DNA from: WM-3-3 sp041660045
Lineage (GTDB): Bacteria; Pseudomonadota; Gammaproteobacteria; Methylococcales; Methylomonadaceae
Reading direction: 5' to 3'
Length of the DNA stretch: 64,000 nt
NCBI GenBank assembly: GCA_041660045.1
Contig: JBAZXA010000005.1
Coordinates: forward strand, 212,198-276,197
Of the stretch, positions 37,625 to 46,039 are shown piece by piece. The first letter of the stretch is position 1; each line of letters starts with the position of its first letter. The position numbers and the translations under genes were made by a program. A model generated the notes under the pieces. It made no database searches. It had not been told where the DNA came from and saw nothing but the letters and a program-made list of their open reading frames with translations.

Positions 37625-38947
37625 ATGTCCATTTTGAGGCCACGTTCACTGTTTACACACCCCACTTGGTTACATCGCTTGGTATTTTGGCTTGGTGCCA
37701 TTACTGTGGGTTTAGTGATCGTGGCAATGACCCTATTCAGCGAATGGGCTGGCGATGTTTATCGCCATTTTTCTTGGCAATATCCTTGGTTTGATTTTAT
37801 CGTCCCTCCCTTAGGGCTTTGCTTTACCGCTTGGCTAACCCTCAGGTTTTTTCCTGGTAGTGAACGTAGTGGCATTCCTCAAGTTAAAACCGCCCTTGAG
37901 ATTGGTAATACCAGTGAGCACCGCTTAAAACTCATTTCTTTAAGGATTGCTATAGGTAAAATGTTATTGCCTATATTGGGGCTGCTCTCGGGTGCTTCAG
38001 TTGGTTTTGGCGGCCCTGCCGTACATGTCGGGGCATCAATTATGCTGTCACTGGGCAGGGCCTTTAACTTTCCTGCCCATTACTTAGAGCGCGGCTTGAT
38101 TTTAGCTGGTAGCGCGGCTGGTTTTGCAGCCCTGTTCAGCACACCACTAGCCGGTATTATTTTTGCCTTAGAAGAATTAGGCAGAACCCTGGAAGAACAC
38201 ATTAGCAGCCAAGTGTTAACCGCTATCATCCTTTCTGGGATTACCGCTTATGCCTTGCTTAACCGATATATTTATTTAGAAGATGAATCGCTGCTACTGC
38301 CCTGGGGGCGTGCATGGTTAGCCGTACCGTTATGTGGCATTTGCGGCGGGCTTTTAGGTGGTTTGTTTAGCAAAATTTGTATTCTAGGCAACCATGCCAT
38401 CAAACAAGTACGCTTGTCACCCCTAGTTGTTGCGCTATTTTGCGGTGGCTTAATTGCCCTGATCAATTATTTTTCCCATGGCAGCACCGCAGGCACCGGT
38501 TATCAACAAACTAAAACCATACTCCACGGCACCGAAGCCATGGACTTTAACTTTCCTTTTTTAAAAATGGCTGCAATATGCGCCACTTTTTTTAGTGGTA
38601 TCCCAAGTGGCATTTTCGTGCCCTCGCTTGCCGTAGGGGCAGGCTTTGGTGTAGATCTAGGCCAACAATTTCCCATTGCACCACTCTCTGTTATGGTTTT
38701 TTTAACCATGGCCGCTTATTTCTCCGGTACCTTGCAACTCCCCCTTACCGCATTTGTTATCACCATGGAAATGACTAACAACCACGGTATTTTAATACCC
38801 TTAATGGCAACCTCATTTCTTGCCAGCAGCACGTCTAAGCTGATTAACCCGACACCTTTGTACCTAAGCTTATGTAGTGCTTACCAAACATATTCACCCA
38901 ACCTAACGGCTAATAAAACTGACCAAGCCCAAGACCCCGTAAAATAA
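37625..38947 (+). CDS. ClC-family chloride transporter/channel lacking the gating glutamate
   Basis: At 440 residues with the ClC fold. The anion-site motifs are seen: RSGIP (Ser82, central Ser) at 81-85, GIFVPSLAVG in the third signature, and PLY with Tyr413 in the last helix. The intracellular proton glutamate is probably Glu184 in ALEELG. The second signature, GREGP in E. coli ClC, reads GFGGP at 127-131, so the gate Glu148 is replaced by Gly129. No CBS domain. By analogy with Glu148 mutants it should pass chloride without proton coupling. AAGGATG overlaps the chosen ATG; a TTG nine bases downstream, with AAGGA as its ribosome site, may be the real start. Confidence 0.88.
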   Translation: MSILRPRSLFTHPTWLHRLVFWLGAITVGLVIVAMTLFSEWAGDVYRHFSWQYPWFDFIVPPLGLCFTAWLTLRFFPGSERSGIPQVKTALEIGNTSEHRLKLISLRIAIGKMLLPILGLLSGASVGFGGPAVHVGASIMLSLGRAFNFPAHYLERGLILAGSAAGFAALFSTPLAGIIFALEELGRTLEEHISSQVLTAIILSGITAYALLNRYIYLEDESLLLPWGRAWLAVPLCGICGGLLGGLFSKICILGNHAIKQVRLSPLVVALFCGGLIALINYFSHGSTAGTGYQQTKTILHGTEAMDFNFPFLKMAAICATFFSGIPSGIFVPSLAVGAGFGVDLGQQFPIAPLSVMVFLTMAAYFSGTLQLPLTAFVITMEMTNNHGILIPLMATSFLASSTSKLINPTPLYLSLCSAYQTYSPNLTANKTDQAQDPVK

Positions 38948-39021
38948 CTGGCTAGCCTAGGCAGTTATTCGCAATTTGGTGTATTATCATTAGCATAGCC
39001 AACTGCTAAAGCCAATTTTAC

Positions 39022-40416
39022 ATGTATAAGATTAATTTATCGGGTTTAACCTACGATTTTAAATCTTTGCGCAATTTAATGGCCAAGGCTTCCCCCGCAC
39101 GGTCGGGTGATTACTTGGCCGGTGTTGGCGCAAGTTCAAATCTTGAACGTATCGCCGCCCAATGGGCGCTGGCAGAGGTTCCGCTTAAACAATTTTTAAA
39201 CGAAGCCTTAGTCGCCTATGAAGACGATGAGATCACCCGTTTAATTATCGACGGGCATGACCCCATCGCGTTCTCCCCTATCAGCCATCTCACTGTCGGC
39301 GAATTTAGGAATTGGTTGTTATCGGAGTTTGCCAGCACTGCCACCTTAAGCAGCATCGCTGCAGGTATTACACCGGAAATGGCAGCAGCCGTCTGTAAAA
39401 TCATGCGCATCCAGGATTTGATTTTAGTCGCCAAAAAATGCCGTGTCATCACCCGCTTCCGTGGCACCATTGGCTTAGAAAACCGCTTATCCACGCGCTT
39501 ACAACCTAACCACCCTACCGATGATCCGGCGGGTATCGCTGCCAGTATTTTAGATGGCCTGTTATATGGCTGTGGGGATGCTGTGATAGGCATTAACCCC
39601 GCCTCTGACAACCTAGAAGCCACTGCCCGCTTATTACGCTTGTTAAATGATGTCATCGAACGCTATCAAATACCCACACAAGCTTGCGTGCTAGCCCATG
39701 TCACCACCACTTTACAGGCGATGGAGCAAGGCTTACCCGTAGACTTAGTGTTCCAATCCATCGCTGGCACCGAAAAAGCCAACACAAGTTTTGGCATTAA
39801 CCTCAATATTTTACAAGAAGCTTACCAAGCGGGCTTAGAACTGAAACGCGGCGGGCTATTTGCCGACGGGGCTATCGGCAATAATTGCATGTATTTTGAA
39901 ACCGGCCAAGGCAGCGCATTATCCGCCAATGCCCATGAAGGTATGGATCAACAAACTTGCGAAGCCCGTGCCTATGCGGTAGCGCGCCAATTTAAGCCGT
40001 TGCTGGTCAATACTGTGGTAGGCTTTATTGGCCCTGAATACTTATATGACGGCAAGCAAATTACCCGCGCGGGCTTAGAAGATCATTTTTGCGGAAAGTT
40101 ATTGGGCTTACCGATGGGCTGCGATGTTTGTTATACCAACCACGCTGAAGCGGACCAAGATGACATGGATATGTTATTAACCCAATTTGCCGTTGCTGGC
40201 GGCACTTTTATTATGGGTGTGCCAGGTGCCGATGACGTGATGTTAAATTATCAATCGACCTCATTCCATGACGCCTTATATATCCGCCAAGTACTGGGCT
40301 TACGGCCTGCCCCAGAATTTGAGCAATGGCTACAAAGCCACCAAATATTTAAGGATAACCAATTGCTGGGACTGCAGCACATCCCGCCACTCTTTAAACA
40401 CGCGCTTAGCCAGTAA
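39022..40416 (+). CDS. eutB: Ethanolamine ammonia-lyase large subunit EutB
   Basis: The 464-residue TIM-barrel subunit of the adenosylcobalamin enzyme splits ethanolamine into acetaldehyde and ammonia. Family segments include ITRFRGTIGLENRLSTRLQPNHPTDDP, DGLLYGCGDAVIGINPASDN and CDVCYTNHAEADQDDMDML. The length is that of E. coli EutB (about 453). It is followed by eutC after 10 bases. No shell genes, no eutA reactivase, no aldehyde dehydrogenase and no permease are nearby, unlike the eut operons of enterics. Confidence 0.96.
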   Translation: MYKINLSGLTYDFKSLRNLMAKASPARSGDYLAGVGASSNLERIAAQWALAEVPLKQFLNEALVAYEDDEITRLIIDGHDPIAFSPISHLTVGEFRNWLLSEFASTATLSSIAAGITPEMAAAVCKIMRIQDLILVAKKCRVITRFRGTIGLENRLSTRLQPNHPTDDPAGIAASILDGLLYGCGDAVIGINPASDNLEATARLLRLLNDVIERYQIPTQACVLAHVTTTLQAMEQGLPVDLVFQSIAGTEKANTSFGINLNILQEAYQAGLELKRGGLFADGAIGNNCMYFETGQGSALSANAHEGMDQQTCEARAYAVARQFKPLLVNTVVGFIGPEYLYDGKQITRAGLEDHFCGKLLGLPMGCDVCYTNHAEADQDDMDMLLTQFAVAGGTFIMGVPGADDVMLNYQSTSFHDALYIRQVLGLRPAPEFEQWLQSHQIFKDNQLLGLQHIPPLFKHALSQ

Positions 40417-40426
40417 TACATTCCCT

Positions 40427-41236
40427 ATGACTTTAAAGCCACAAGATCCCACAATACATGCCGACCCCTGGCTGTCGCTCAAACAATACACGCCTGCGCG
40501 TATTGCTTTAGGGCATACCGGAGCAAGCTTACCGACAGCCGCCAGTTTAAACTTTCAGTTAGCCCATGCCTTAGCGCGTGACGCCGTTAACATAGCCCTG
40601 GACTTCACCGCGTTAAGCCAACTATTATCACCACTTAACCTGCCCCTATTGACACTACAAAGCAGGGCGGACAATCAACGCATGTACTTACAACGGCCTG
40701 ATTTAGGCCGCTTATTAAACGCAGCTAGCTTACAACAAATCAGCGCATCGCTAACCCCGCAAAATCCCGATGCCGTGATCGTGGTGGCTGACGGCTTATC
40801 TTCAAAGGCCATTGAACATCACGCTGGCGCTTTTCTAAAATTGTTAGTCCCCGAGTTACTCGCCAGAAATTATCAAATAAGCCCTTTGTGCCTAGTCAAA
40901 CACGCTCGTGTTGCGGTTGGTGACGCCATTGCTGAAGCCTATACGGCAAGATTATGCATAGTTTTAATTGGTGAACGCCCGGGTTTAAGCTCACCAGACA
41001 GCATGGGAATTTATTTCACTTATCAAGCAAAATCAGGCCTAACAACAGATGCCGACCGCAATTGTATTTCCAATATTCACAACAATGGTTTGGATTACCC
41101 TAACGCTTTAAAAAAACTATTGTTTTTGCTAGCAGAAGCAGAAAAATTACAATTATCTGGCGTGCACTTAAAAGATGGCACTAGCCAAATGGCAGTAAGC
41201 CAACAAGCCCAAGAAAACGTATTTTTACTGGTCTAA
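40427..41236 (+). CDS. eutC: Ethanolamine ammonia-lyase small subunit EutC
   Basis: The 269-residue small subunit completes the B12 site with EutB. Conserved stretches are TPARIALGHTGASLPT, NPDAVIVVADGLSSKAIEHHA and IVLIGERPGLSSPDSMGIYFTY. The frame stays open upstream inside eutB, but the family start matches the ATG at 40427. It lies after the eutB stop; no good Shine-Dalgarno is seen, so translation is probably coupled to eutB. Confidence 0.95.
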   Translation: MTLKPQDPTIHADPWLSLKQYTPARIALGHTGASLPTAASLNFQLAHALARDAVNIALDFTALSQLLSPLNLPLLTLQSRADNQRMYLQRPDLGRLLNAASLQQISASLTPQNPDAVIVVADGLSSKAIEHHAGAFLKLLVPELLARNYQISPLCLVKHARVAVGDAIAEAYTARLCIVLIGERPGLSSPDSMGIYFTYQAKSGLTTDADRNCISNIHNNGLDYPNALKKLLFLLAEAEKLQLSGVHLKDGTSQMAVSQQAQENVFLLV

Positions 41237-41367
41237 ACAAACGTTATTGCGTTTATACTCTCCCAACAAGCCTATTTAAATCCTCTCATCCTAACCGTCC
41301 CTCTGGTTTAGGAACAATATAAAACTTATTGGTCTTGCTATAACGTTGAGCGCGGCTAAAACAAAAC

Positions 41368-41396
41368 AACGCTGGAGCAACCATCTATCCAGCGTT
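41368..41396 (-). terminator. Rho-independent terminator of the choice-of-anchor A gene
   Basis: On the minus strand AACGCTGGA and TCCAGCGTT form a perfect 9-bp stem, followed by GTTTTGTTTT. It lies 19 bases beyond the stop codon of the PEP-CTERM protein gene. Confidence 0.75.
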
Positions 41397-41414
41397 ATTA
41401 ACAGAGCCTTAAAT

Positions 41415-42332
41415 TCAACAGGCAGCTTTAGTTTGACGTTTTTTTCTATTCATACCGCCAAACACTGCCAAGCCCGAAGCAAACAACCAAATAGCGGCTG
41501 GCACAGGCACGCCAGCAGGCAAGTCGCCTGCGAATAAAACATTATGGAACTCGATATTGCCATTAAAAGACTCTGCTACCAATTGACCATCCAATGCGCC
41601 AAAACCACCCGTAACATTAGCAAACGGCGCAAAAATAGTACCGAACGGATTTTTGCTACCTGCTAACGTTAACGAACTTGCATCACTAAAATTATAAATG
41701 ACATGGGCGGCATCCACACCCGTTAAAAAGACTTGGCCATTTTGGAAAGTTTGCCCAGAACCAGTAACATTGATCAACACTGTAGAGCCAGCTAGCGCAC
41801 TAATGTTAACCGTATTAGTATTGGTTAAATCATTGCCATTCACAGTGAAAACATTCAACCCGGCATTTGCACCGTTCAAATTAAGGCTACCAAAATTAAC
41901 GTTGGTCGAGCCATTAGCCGCTAATGCGCCCAAACTGGTAGACAAGCTTTGATATAGGCCTGATGCTGCAGAAAAGTCAATTAAGCTTTGCGGTAAAACA
42001 CCGCCTCTTGCCGTAAAACTGGTCAAAGCCGTACTGCCACCAACATAAATAGTACCGTTTTGGCCGTTACCAACGCCACCATTGGTCGCCGTCACATTAC
42101 CACCAGCGACTAAACGGGCAGCACTGCCTGAAATTTGGGTAGCCACAGAATAATTTTGCAGGTTGATATTGCCGCCTGCCGCAACATTGCCTTCTGCATC
42201 CGTATTAGAGCTAGTAAAGTCTTGCCAAACAAAGACATTATAATCAGCCGCAGGTCCAATAAAAGCAGCGTGTGCAGACGATATGGCCGATCCTAGCAAT
42301 AGCGTCGATAGTAGTGTTGTCGTTAAACGCAT
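41415..42332 (-). CDS. Choice-of-anchor A family protein with PEP-CTERM sorting signal
   Basis: A 305-residue exported protein. Residues 1-22 are a signal peptide ending SSAHA. The body has the choice-of-anchor A/collagen-binding-like domain: ADYNVFVWQDFTSSNTDAEGNVAAGG near the N-terminus, many Asn/Gly/Thr/Ser-rich beta-strands, and HVIYNFSDASSLTL later. From residue 275 the tail is VPVPAAIWLF, a transmembrane stretch and NRKKR, the tripartite PEP-CTERM signal of exosortase substrates. It is likely cut and attached or secreted in the outer envelope, perhaps in the exopolysaccharide matrix. No exosortase is in the window. Confidence 0.85.
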   Translation of the reverse strand: MRLTTTLLSTLLLGSAISSAHAAFIGPAADYNVFVWQDFTSSNTDAEGNVAAGGNINLQNYSVATQISGSAARLVAGGNVTATNGGVGNGQNGTIYVGGSTALTSFTARGGVLPQSLIDFSAASGLYQSLSTSLGALAANGSTNVNFGSLNLNGANAGLNVFTVNGNDLTNTNTVNISALAGSTVLINVTGSGQTFQNGQVFLTGVDAAHVIYNFSDASSLTLAGSKNPFGTIFAPFANVTGGFGALDGQLVAESFNGNIEFHNVLFAGDLPAGVPVPAAIWLFASGLAVFGGMNRKKRQTKAAC

Positions 42333-42917
42333 TTTTTCACCTAAGAGTAAGTAATAAGGAAAAAGAAAGCTATGTTAACCGTCAAAATTAACAGCTAACT
42401 GGCAAACCCTAACAAAAGAATATGACAGGTTTATGAATGGCTTAGCCCTACTACACGCATTCCTAGTCACACTTAACCATAAAATTATGTAATAGCCATG
42501 GTAGCCGCCTTATACAAATACGGCAGCAACATTAGCTTGCCCGTAATTAATGTTCAAGATTTAAAGGGTTAACGTTAGTCACAGCTATTGTTCTTAGGCT
42601 AGTTCAACTTAATAAAATTAGCTTTCTGTTTTACCCCAAACTCAGATCTTCATAGCACTATATTAAGTCTAACTGACCAGCTTGACCGTCTTAGAAAAAA
42701 TAAGCCAAATAGCTTATTAACTGCGTTATTTAACATAGTGGGTTTTGTAAAACATTATATATTTTTGATTTTAAAGAAAATATTTTTTGGCCTCTATTTT
42801 GCTCCCTGGCTTTTGGCAAGGATGGCTTGTGCTTTTAACACATAGCCATCTGATATTTATAAGCCAACAATTAATAGCCCGCTGTTTAAGGGCAAACAAA
42901 TAAAAAAGGGGAAAACC
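42333..42917. other. 585-base intergenic region upstream of the TonB-dependent receptor
   Basis: This AT-rich divergent space holds the promoters of the PEP-CTERM gene and of the TonB-dependent receptor. One clear stem-loop lies at 42821-42850. No B12-box or other riboswitch core was recognised, and there is no ORF worth calling. Confidence 0.5.
42821..42850 (+). repeat. Stem-loop in the leader of the TonB-dependent receptor gene
   Basis: GATGGCT-TGTG pairs with CACA-T-AGCCATC (11 bp with one bulged base) around CTTTTAA. It ends 67 bases before the ATG and has no T-run, so it is more likely an RNA or protein control element than a terminator. Confidence 0.5.
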
Positions 42918-45305
42918 ATGTCAAAACGACTAAACCATAGACACACCTTAGCCTGTACATCCATGCTAATGTTTGCACAATCCAGTTTAGCGCTAGAAGT
43001 TAACTCAGACAGCGCACAGGCCGAAGCCCGCAAAGCTGATTTAATACGCCAACGCGAAGCTATCGACGCAGAGTTATACCGATTAGGTGAGACCCAGTTA
43101 CCTCAACCTTCTGTAGCGACGGATCCAACAACAGTAAGCAAGCCAAAATCCGGCAAAGAAACCGCCAAAACTTTAGGCGCTATTGAAGTCGCTGCGGAGC
43201 GCGAAGCTATCTCCCCTCGCAGCAGCGGCCAAACTGTCACCACCATAGGTCGTGAGGAAACCAAAGATAGCGTAGGCTTTTCAATTACTGAGGTCTTGCA
43301 AAGCAGCCCCGGGGTTACCGCCCGCCAAGGTAACGGCCCGCGTGATGTTAATATTTCCATCCGCGGCTCAGGCGCACGGCAAACCTTTGCTTTCCGTAAT
43401 TTGAAAGCCTATGACGACGGCTTTCCATTTACCGAACCCGATGGCTTGTCACGTACCGATATTATCGACCCCCATGCTTACGGTGATATTGATGTCGTAC
43501 GCGGGCCATCCTCAGCACTTTATAACAACTATGCAACGGGCGGCGCAATCAACTTCCATACCCGCCGTGGCCGTGATATAAACGGGATTGAGGCCGCCAC
43601 TGATTTTGGCAGCTTTGGTTATCAAAATTATTACACTAATATTGGTGGCACGAATGATACTGGTAGCCTTGAATATTCCTTATTCGGTAGCCACGTCCGC
43701 GGCAATGGTTTTATTGATAACAGCGGCTATAACACGACTACGGAAAACTTCTTAATTAACTATGCCCCTGATACTTTAAACAAATTCAGCTTTAAGTTTA
43801 TTAATAATGACTTAGTTTCAAAAGTGCCAAGTCGATTAACTTTAAACCAATTTAAGGCCAATCCTTTTGATGCTGGCTTAGTTTCTATTAATGGCCAAAA
43901 TCGAACTGCAGAGCAAGCTAACCAAAACCGTGAGGATCGCCGCACAATCGTTGGCCTACGCTGGGAACGACAAGTGGATGATGCAACACTTTTAACGACC
44001 CGAGGCCAATACAGCTTACGAGATATTAATCAACAATTTGCCACCGTTGGAGACAGCCAAATTCCATCCTTTGACTTTGACACTGGTATCACTCGTGAAG
44101 GACATTTACTGGGACTACCCGTTAAGCACCATGCTGGCTTTTTTTATAATTATCTAGAAACCGAAGGTGTAACCGTTAACAACTTTCGCCAAACTTCAGC
44201 CTCTAGCGTTATTATTGGCCAACGTGGACAAGTCACTGCGGAGACACGTGGGAATCATAGCAACATTGGCTTCCGTGCCCGTGAAGAAGTCGAACTAGGC
44301 AAGGTTACTGCAGTAGTAGGTGCTAGTATTGAGCATTCCAATATCCAAGCAACAGTACAAAATGGTCTGACTAGCTCAATACAACCCAGCCCTATTAATG
44401 TAAACAACCAATTTGTCAATGGCGCAGCAGAAGCAGGTTTAACTTGGCATGCTAACGACCAATGGAATCTTAGAACTCGCGTAGGTAGCGGCTATGGCAT
44501 CCCGGGTATCGGCCAGTTAACTACTGGGCGAAATGGTTTACCTGGCAATAATATCAACCTACAACCTCAAGAAAATGTGAATGTCGATCTAGGTTTTGAT
44601 TGGTTCCCTACTGATAAACTTAGTATTGGTGTCACTGGGTTTTATGAGTTTTTCACTAATGAATTTATCTCCCAATCACCAGGAGCAGGGCTCTCCAACT
44701 TTACTGATAATATCCCTGAATCACAACATCGTGGTTTTGAGGTGGAATTGGATTGGCGTTTCCGCCCTGATTGGCGTTTTAAGGCCGCGTATACCCTCAA
44801 CGACCAAATCTATATAAATTATACCGAATCTTTAGCTAGGCCTGGTGCTGCTGCTGGTACGGCACCATTATTGTTTGACCGTAGCGGCAACAAAATTCCA
44901 GGTGTAGAACCACATTTTGTCAACGCCAGGCTATCTTACGATTCCAGCAAAGGCCCACTGAATGGTTTTGGTGGCTTTCTAGAGTTTAACTGGTTGGACG
45001 ATTATTTCATTAATAATGCTAACAGCTTACAATCACCAGGATTTAACATTTTTAATGCCAACCTACATTACGACAAAAAAGTGTCGGGTAGTTTTGTCCG
45101 TGGCTTCTCTTTATTTTTTGAAGTACAAAATATTTTTGACGACACTTATGTGACCTCTGCGAACGTCATTTCTACCCAATTGATTAACAGCGGGGGTGTA
45201 GTTCGCGAACAAAACGCAGCTGAACTTGCCAACAACCAAAATTCAGCAGCCTTTTTTGCCGGCGCCCCCCGCTCCTTCTTTGGCGGCATCCGCTTAAAAT
45301 TCTAA
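42918..45305 (+). CDS. TonB-dependent outer-membrane receptor with coiled-coil N-terminal extension
   Basis: At 795 residues: a signal peptide (1 to about 25), an extension of about 60 residues with a short charged coiled coil (AEARKADLIRQREAIDAELYRL, 35-56) and a Pro/Thr-rich linker, a TonB-box-like GAIEVAAE at 88-95, a plug domain (VLQSSPGVTARQGNGPRDVNISIRG; DVVRGPSSALYNNYATGGAINF) and a C-terminal 22-strand barrel ending in GGIRLKF with terminal Phe. A strong AGGGGA ribosome site precedes the ATG. The extension is not an STN domain. The ligand is unknown; the plug and barrel look like the iron-complex group. No transport partner lies beside it. Confidence 0.9.
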   Translation: MSKRLNHRHTLACTSMLMFAQSSLALEVNSDSAQAEARKADLIRQREAIDAELYRLGETQLPQPSVATDPTTVSKPKSGKETAKTLGAIEVAAEREAISPRSSGQTVTTIGREETKDSVGFSITEVLQSSPGVTARQGNGPRDVNISIRGSGARQTFAFRNLKAYDDGFPFTEPDGLSRTDIIDPHAYGDIDVVRGPSSALYNNYATGGAINFHTRRGRDINGIEAATDFGSFGYQNYYTNIGGTNDTGSLEYSLFGSHVRGNGFIDNSGYNTTTENFLINYAPDTLNKFSFKFINNDLVSKVPSRLTLNQFKANPFDAGLVSINGQNRTAEQANQNREDRRTIVGLRWERQVDDATLLTTRGQYSLRDINQQFATVGDSQIPSFDFDTGITREGHLLGLPVKHHAGFFYNYLETEGVTVNNFRQTSASSVIIGQRGQVTAETRGNHSNIGFRAREEVELGKVTAVVGASIEHSNIQATVQNGLTSSIQPSPINVNNQFVNGAAEAGLTWHANDQWNLRTRVGSGYGIPGIGQLTTGRNGLPGNNINLQPQENVNVDLGFDWFPTDKLSIGVTGFYEFFTNEFISQSPGAGLSNFTDNIPESQHRGFEVELDWRFRPDWRFKAAYTLNDQIYINYTESLARPGAAAGTAPLLFDRSGNKIPGVEPHFVNARLSYDSSKGPLNGFGGFLEFNWLDDYFINNANSLQSPGFNIFNANLHYDKKVSGSFVRGFSLFFEVQNIFDDTYVTSANVISTQLINSGGVVREQNAAELANNQNSAAFFAGAPRSFFGGIRLKF

Positions 45306-45315
45306 GCGCCAAAAA

Positions 45316-45338
45316 CCGTGCGGTTTTTTGCCGCACGG
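45316..45338 (+). terminator. GC-rich hairpin after the TonB-dependent receptor gene
   Basis: CCGTGCGG and CCGCACGG pair perfectly around TTTTTTG, 11 bases after the stop. There is no T-run after the stem, so termination would be inefficient or factor-assisted. Confidence 0.5.
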
Positions 45339-45522
45339 ACTACCGCAAAACTTGCTGCCCTCTATCTTTTAAATGCCTATAAAATTGTGACCCCGTTCCA
45401 ATTTGTCATAACAATTTCTACCAAAATAGGAACTAATCGACAGTTTAATGGGAAACTAATTATTCTGCGCCAGAGTTTAGCTAGACTGTTGTCCATCTTA
45501 TAGTGCCAACTCGGGAACCGAC

Positions 45523-45960
45523 ATGATGACGTTAAACCACCAAAAAACACTCAATGGTTTTTATATTGCCGGCATAGCCAGCATTATCTTCATGCCCGAA
45601 TTGATGTTGGAATTATCATTAGAACTTTTTCATCATGTACTAGAAGCCCTACACATTCTATTTGAGTTTCTGGAATCAAGCTTGGATCATGTCGTCGAAC
45701 ATCTTTTCCATACTGATTTGCACCAAACACAAGTCATCGTTTTTTATATTTTAGTGTCTATGGCAGCAACAGCAGGTTATTTTATTTGGCTAGCCATCTA
45801 CAATTTTTATTTACAGTGCAAAAACCATTTAATGGCCACTTTTTTACTGTACAAAACACAATTATACCAACACCTTAACCATCAAAGCTTAACTGAAAAA
45901 ATCGTGATATTCACTGCCGCCAATCTGGGTTTAACATGTTTATTGATGTTTGCGTTTTAG
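45523..45960 (+). CDS. Membrane protein with a Glu/His-rich amphipathic region, unknown function
   Basis: A 145-residue protein. A first hydrophobic segment (12-25) runs into a helix (26-67) in which Glu and His recur every three to four residues: E26, E30, E34, H37/H38, E41, H44, E48, E51, H56, E59, H60, H63, H67. Two further transmembrane helices follow (about 70-93 and 126-144). The pattern would put carboxylates and imidazoles on one helix face, a possible metal- or proton-binding surface; this is inference. I recall similar proteins in sulfur- and methane-oxidising gammaproteobacteria but no named family. The start could also be the second ATG. Confidence 0.7.
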   Translation: MMTLNHQKTLNGFYIAGIASIIFMPELMLELSLELFHHVLEALHILFEFLESSLDHVVEHLFHTDLHQTQVIVFYILVSMAATAGYFIWLAIYNFYLQCKNHLMATFLLYKTQLYQHLNHQSLTEKIVIFTAANLGLTCLLMFAF

Positions 45961-46039
45961 TCTAAGCCTAGTTGTGGAATTTGTGGAATGATCTATGTCT
46001 TTCGACTTATAAGCACCTAGGATCAAAATCTTAAAGCCA

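Noticed and set aside
38948..39021. B12-linked regulatory element before eutB
   Set aside because: The gap is only 74 bases and contains no recognisable riboswitch core.
40268..40426. Longer EutC start inside eutB
   Set aside because: The extra 53 residues are out-of-frame eutB sequence with no resemblance to EutC; the ATG at 40427 fits the family.
42333..42917. Cobalamin riboswitch upstream of the TonB receptor
   Set aside because: No B12 box or core elements could be found, so the receptor is not assigned to cobalamin.
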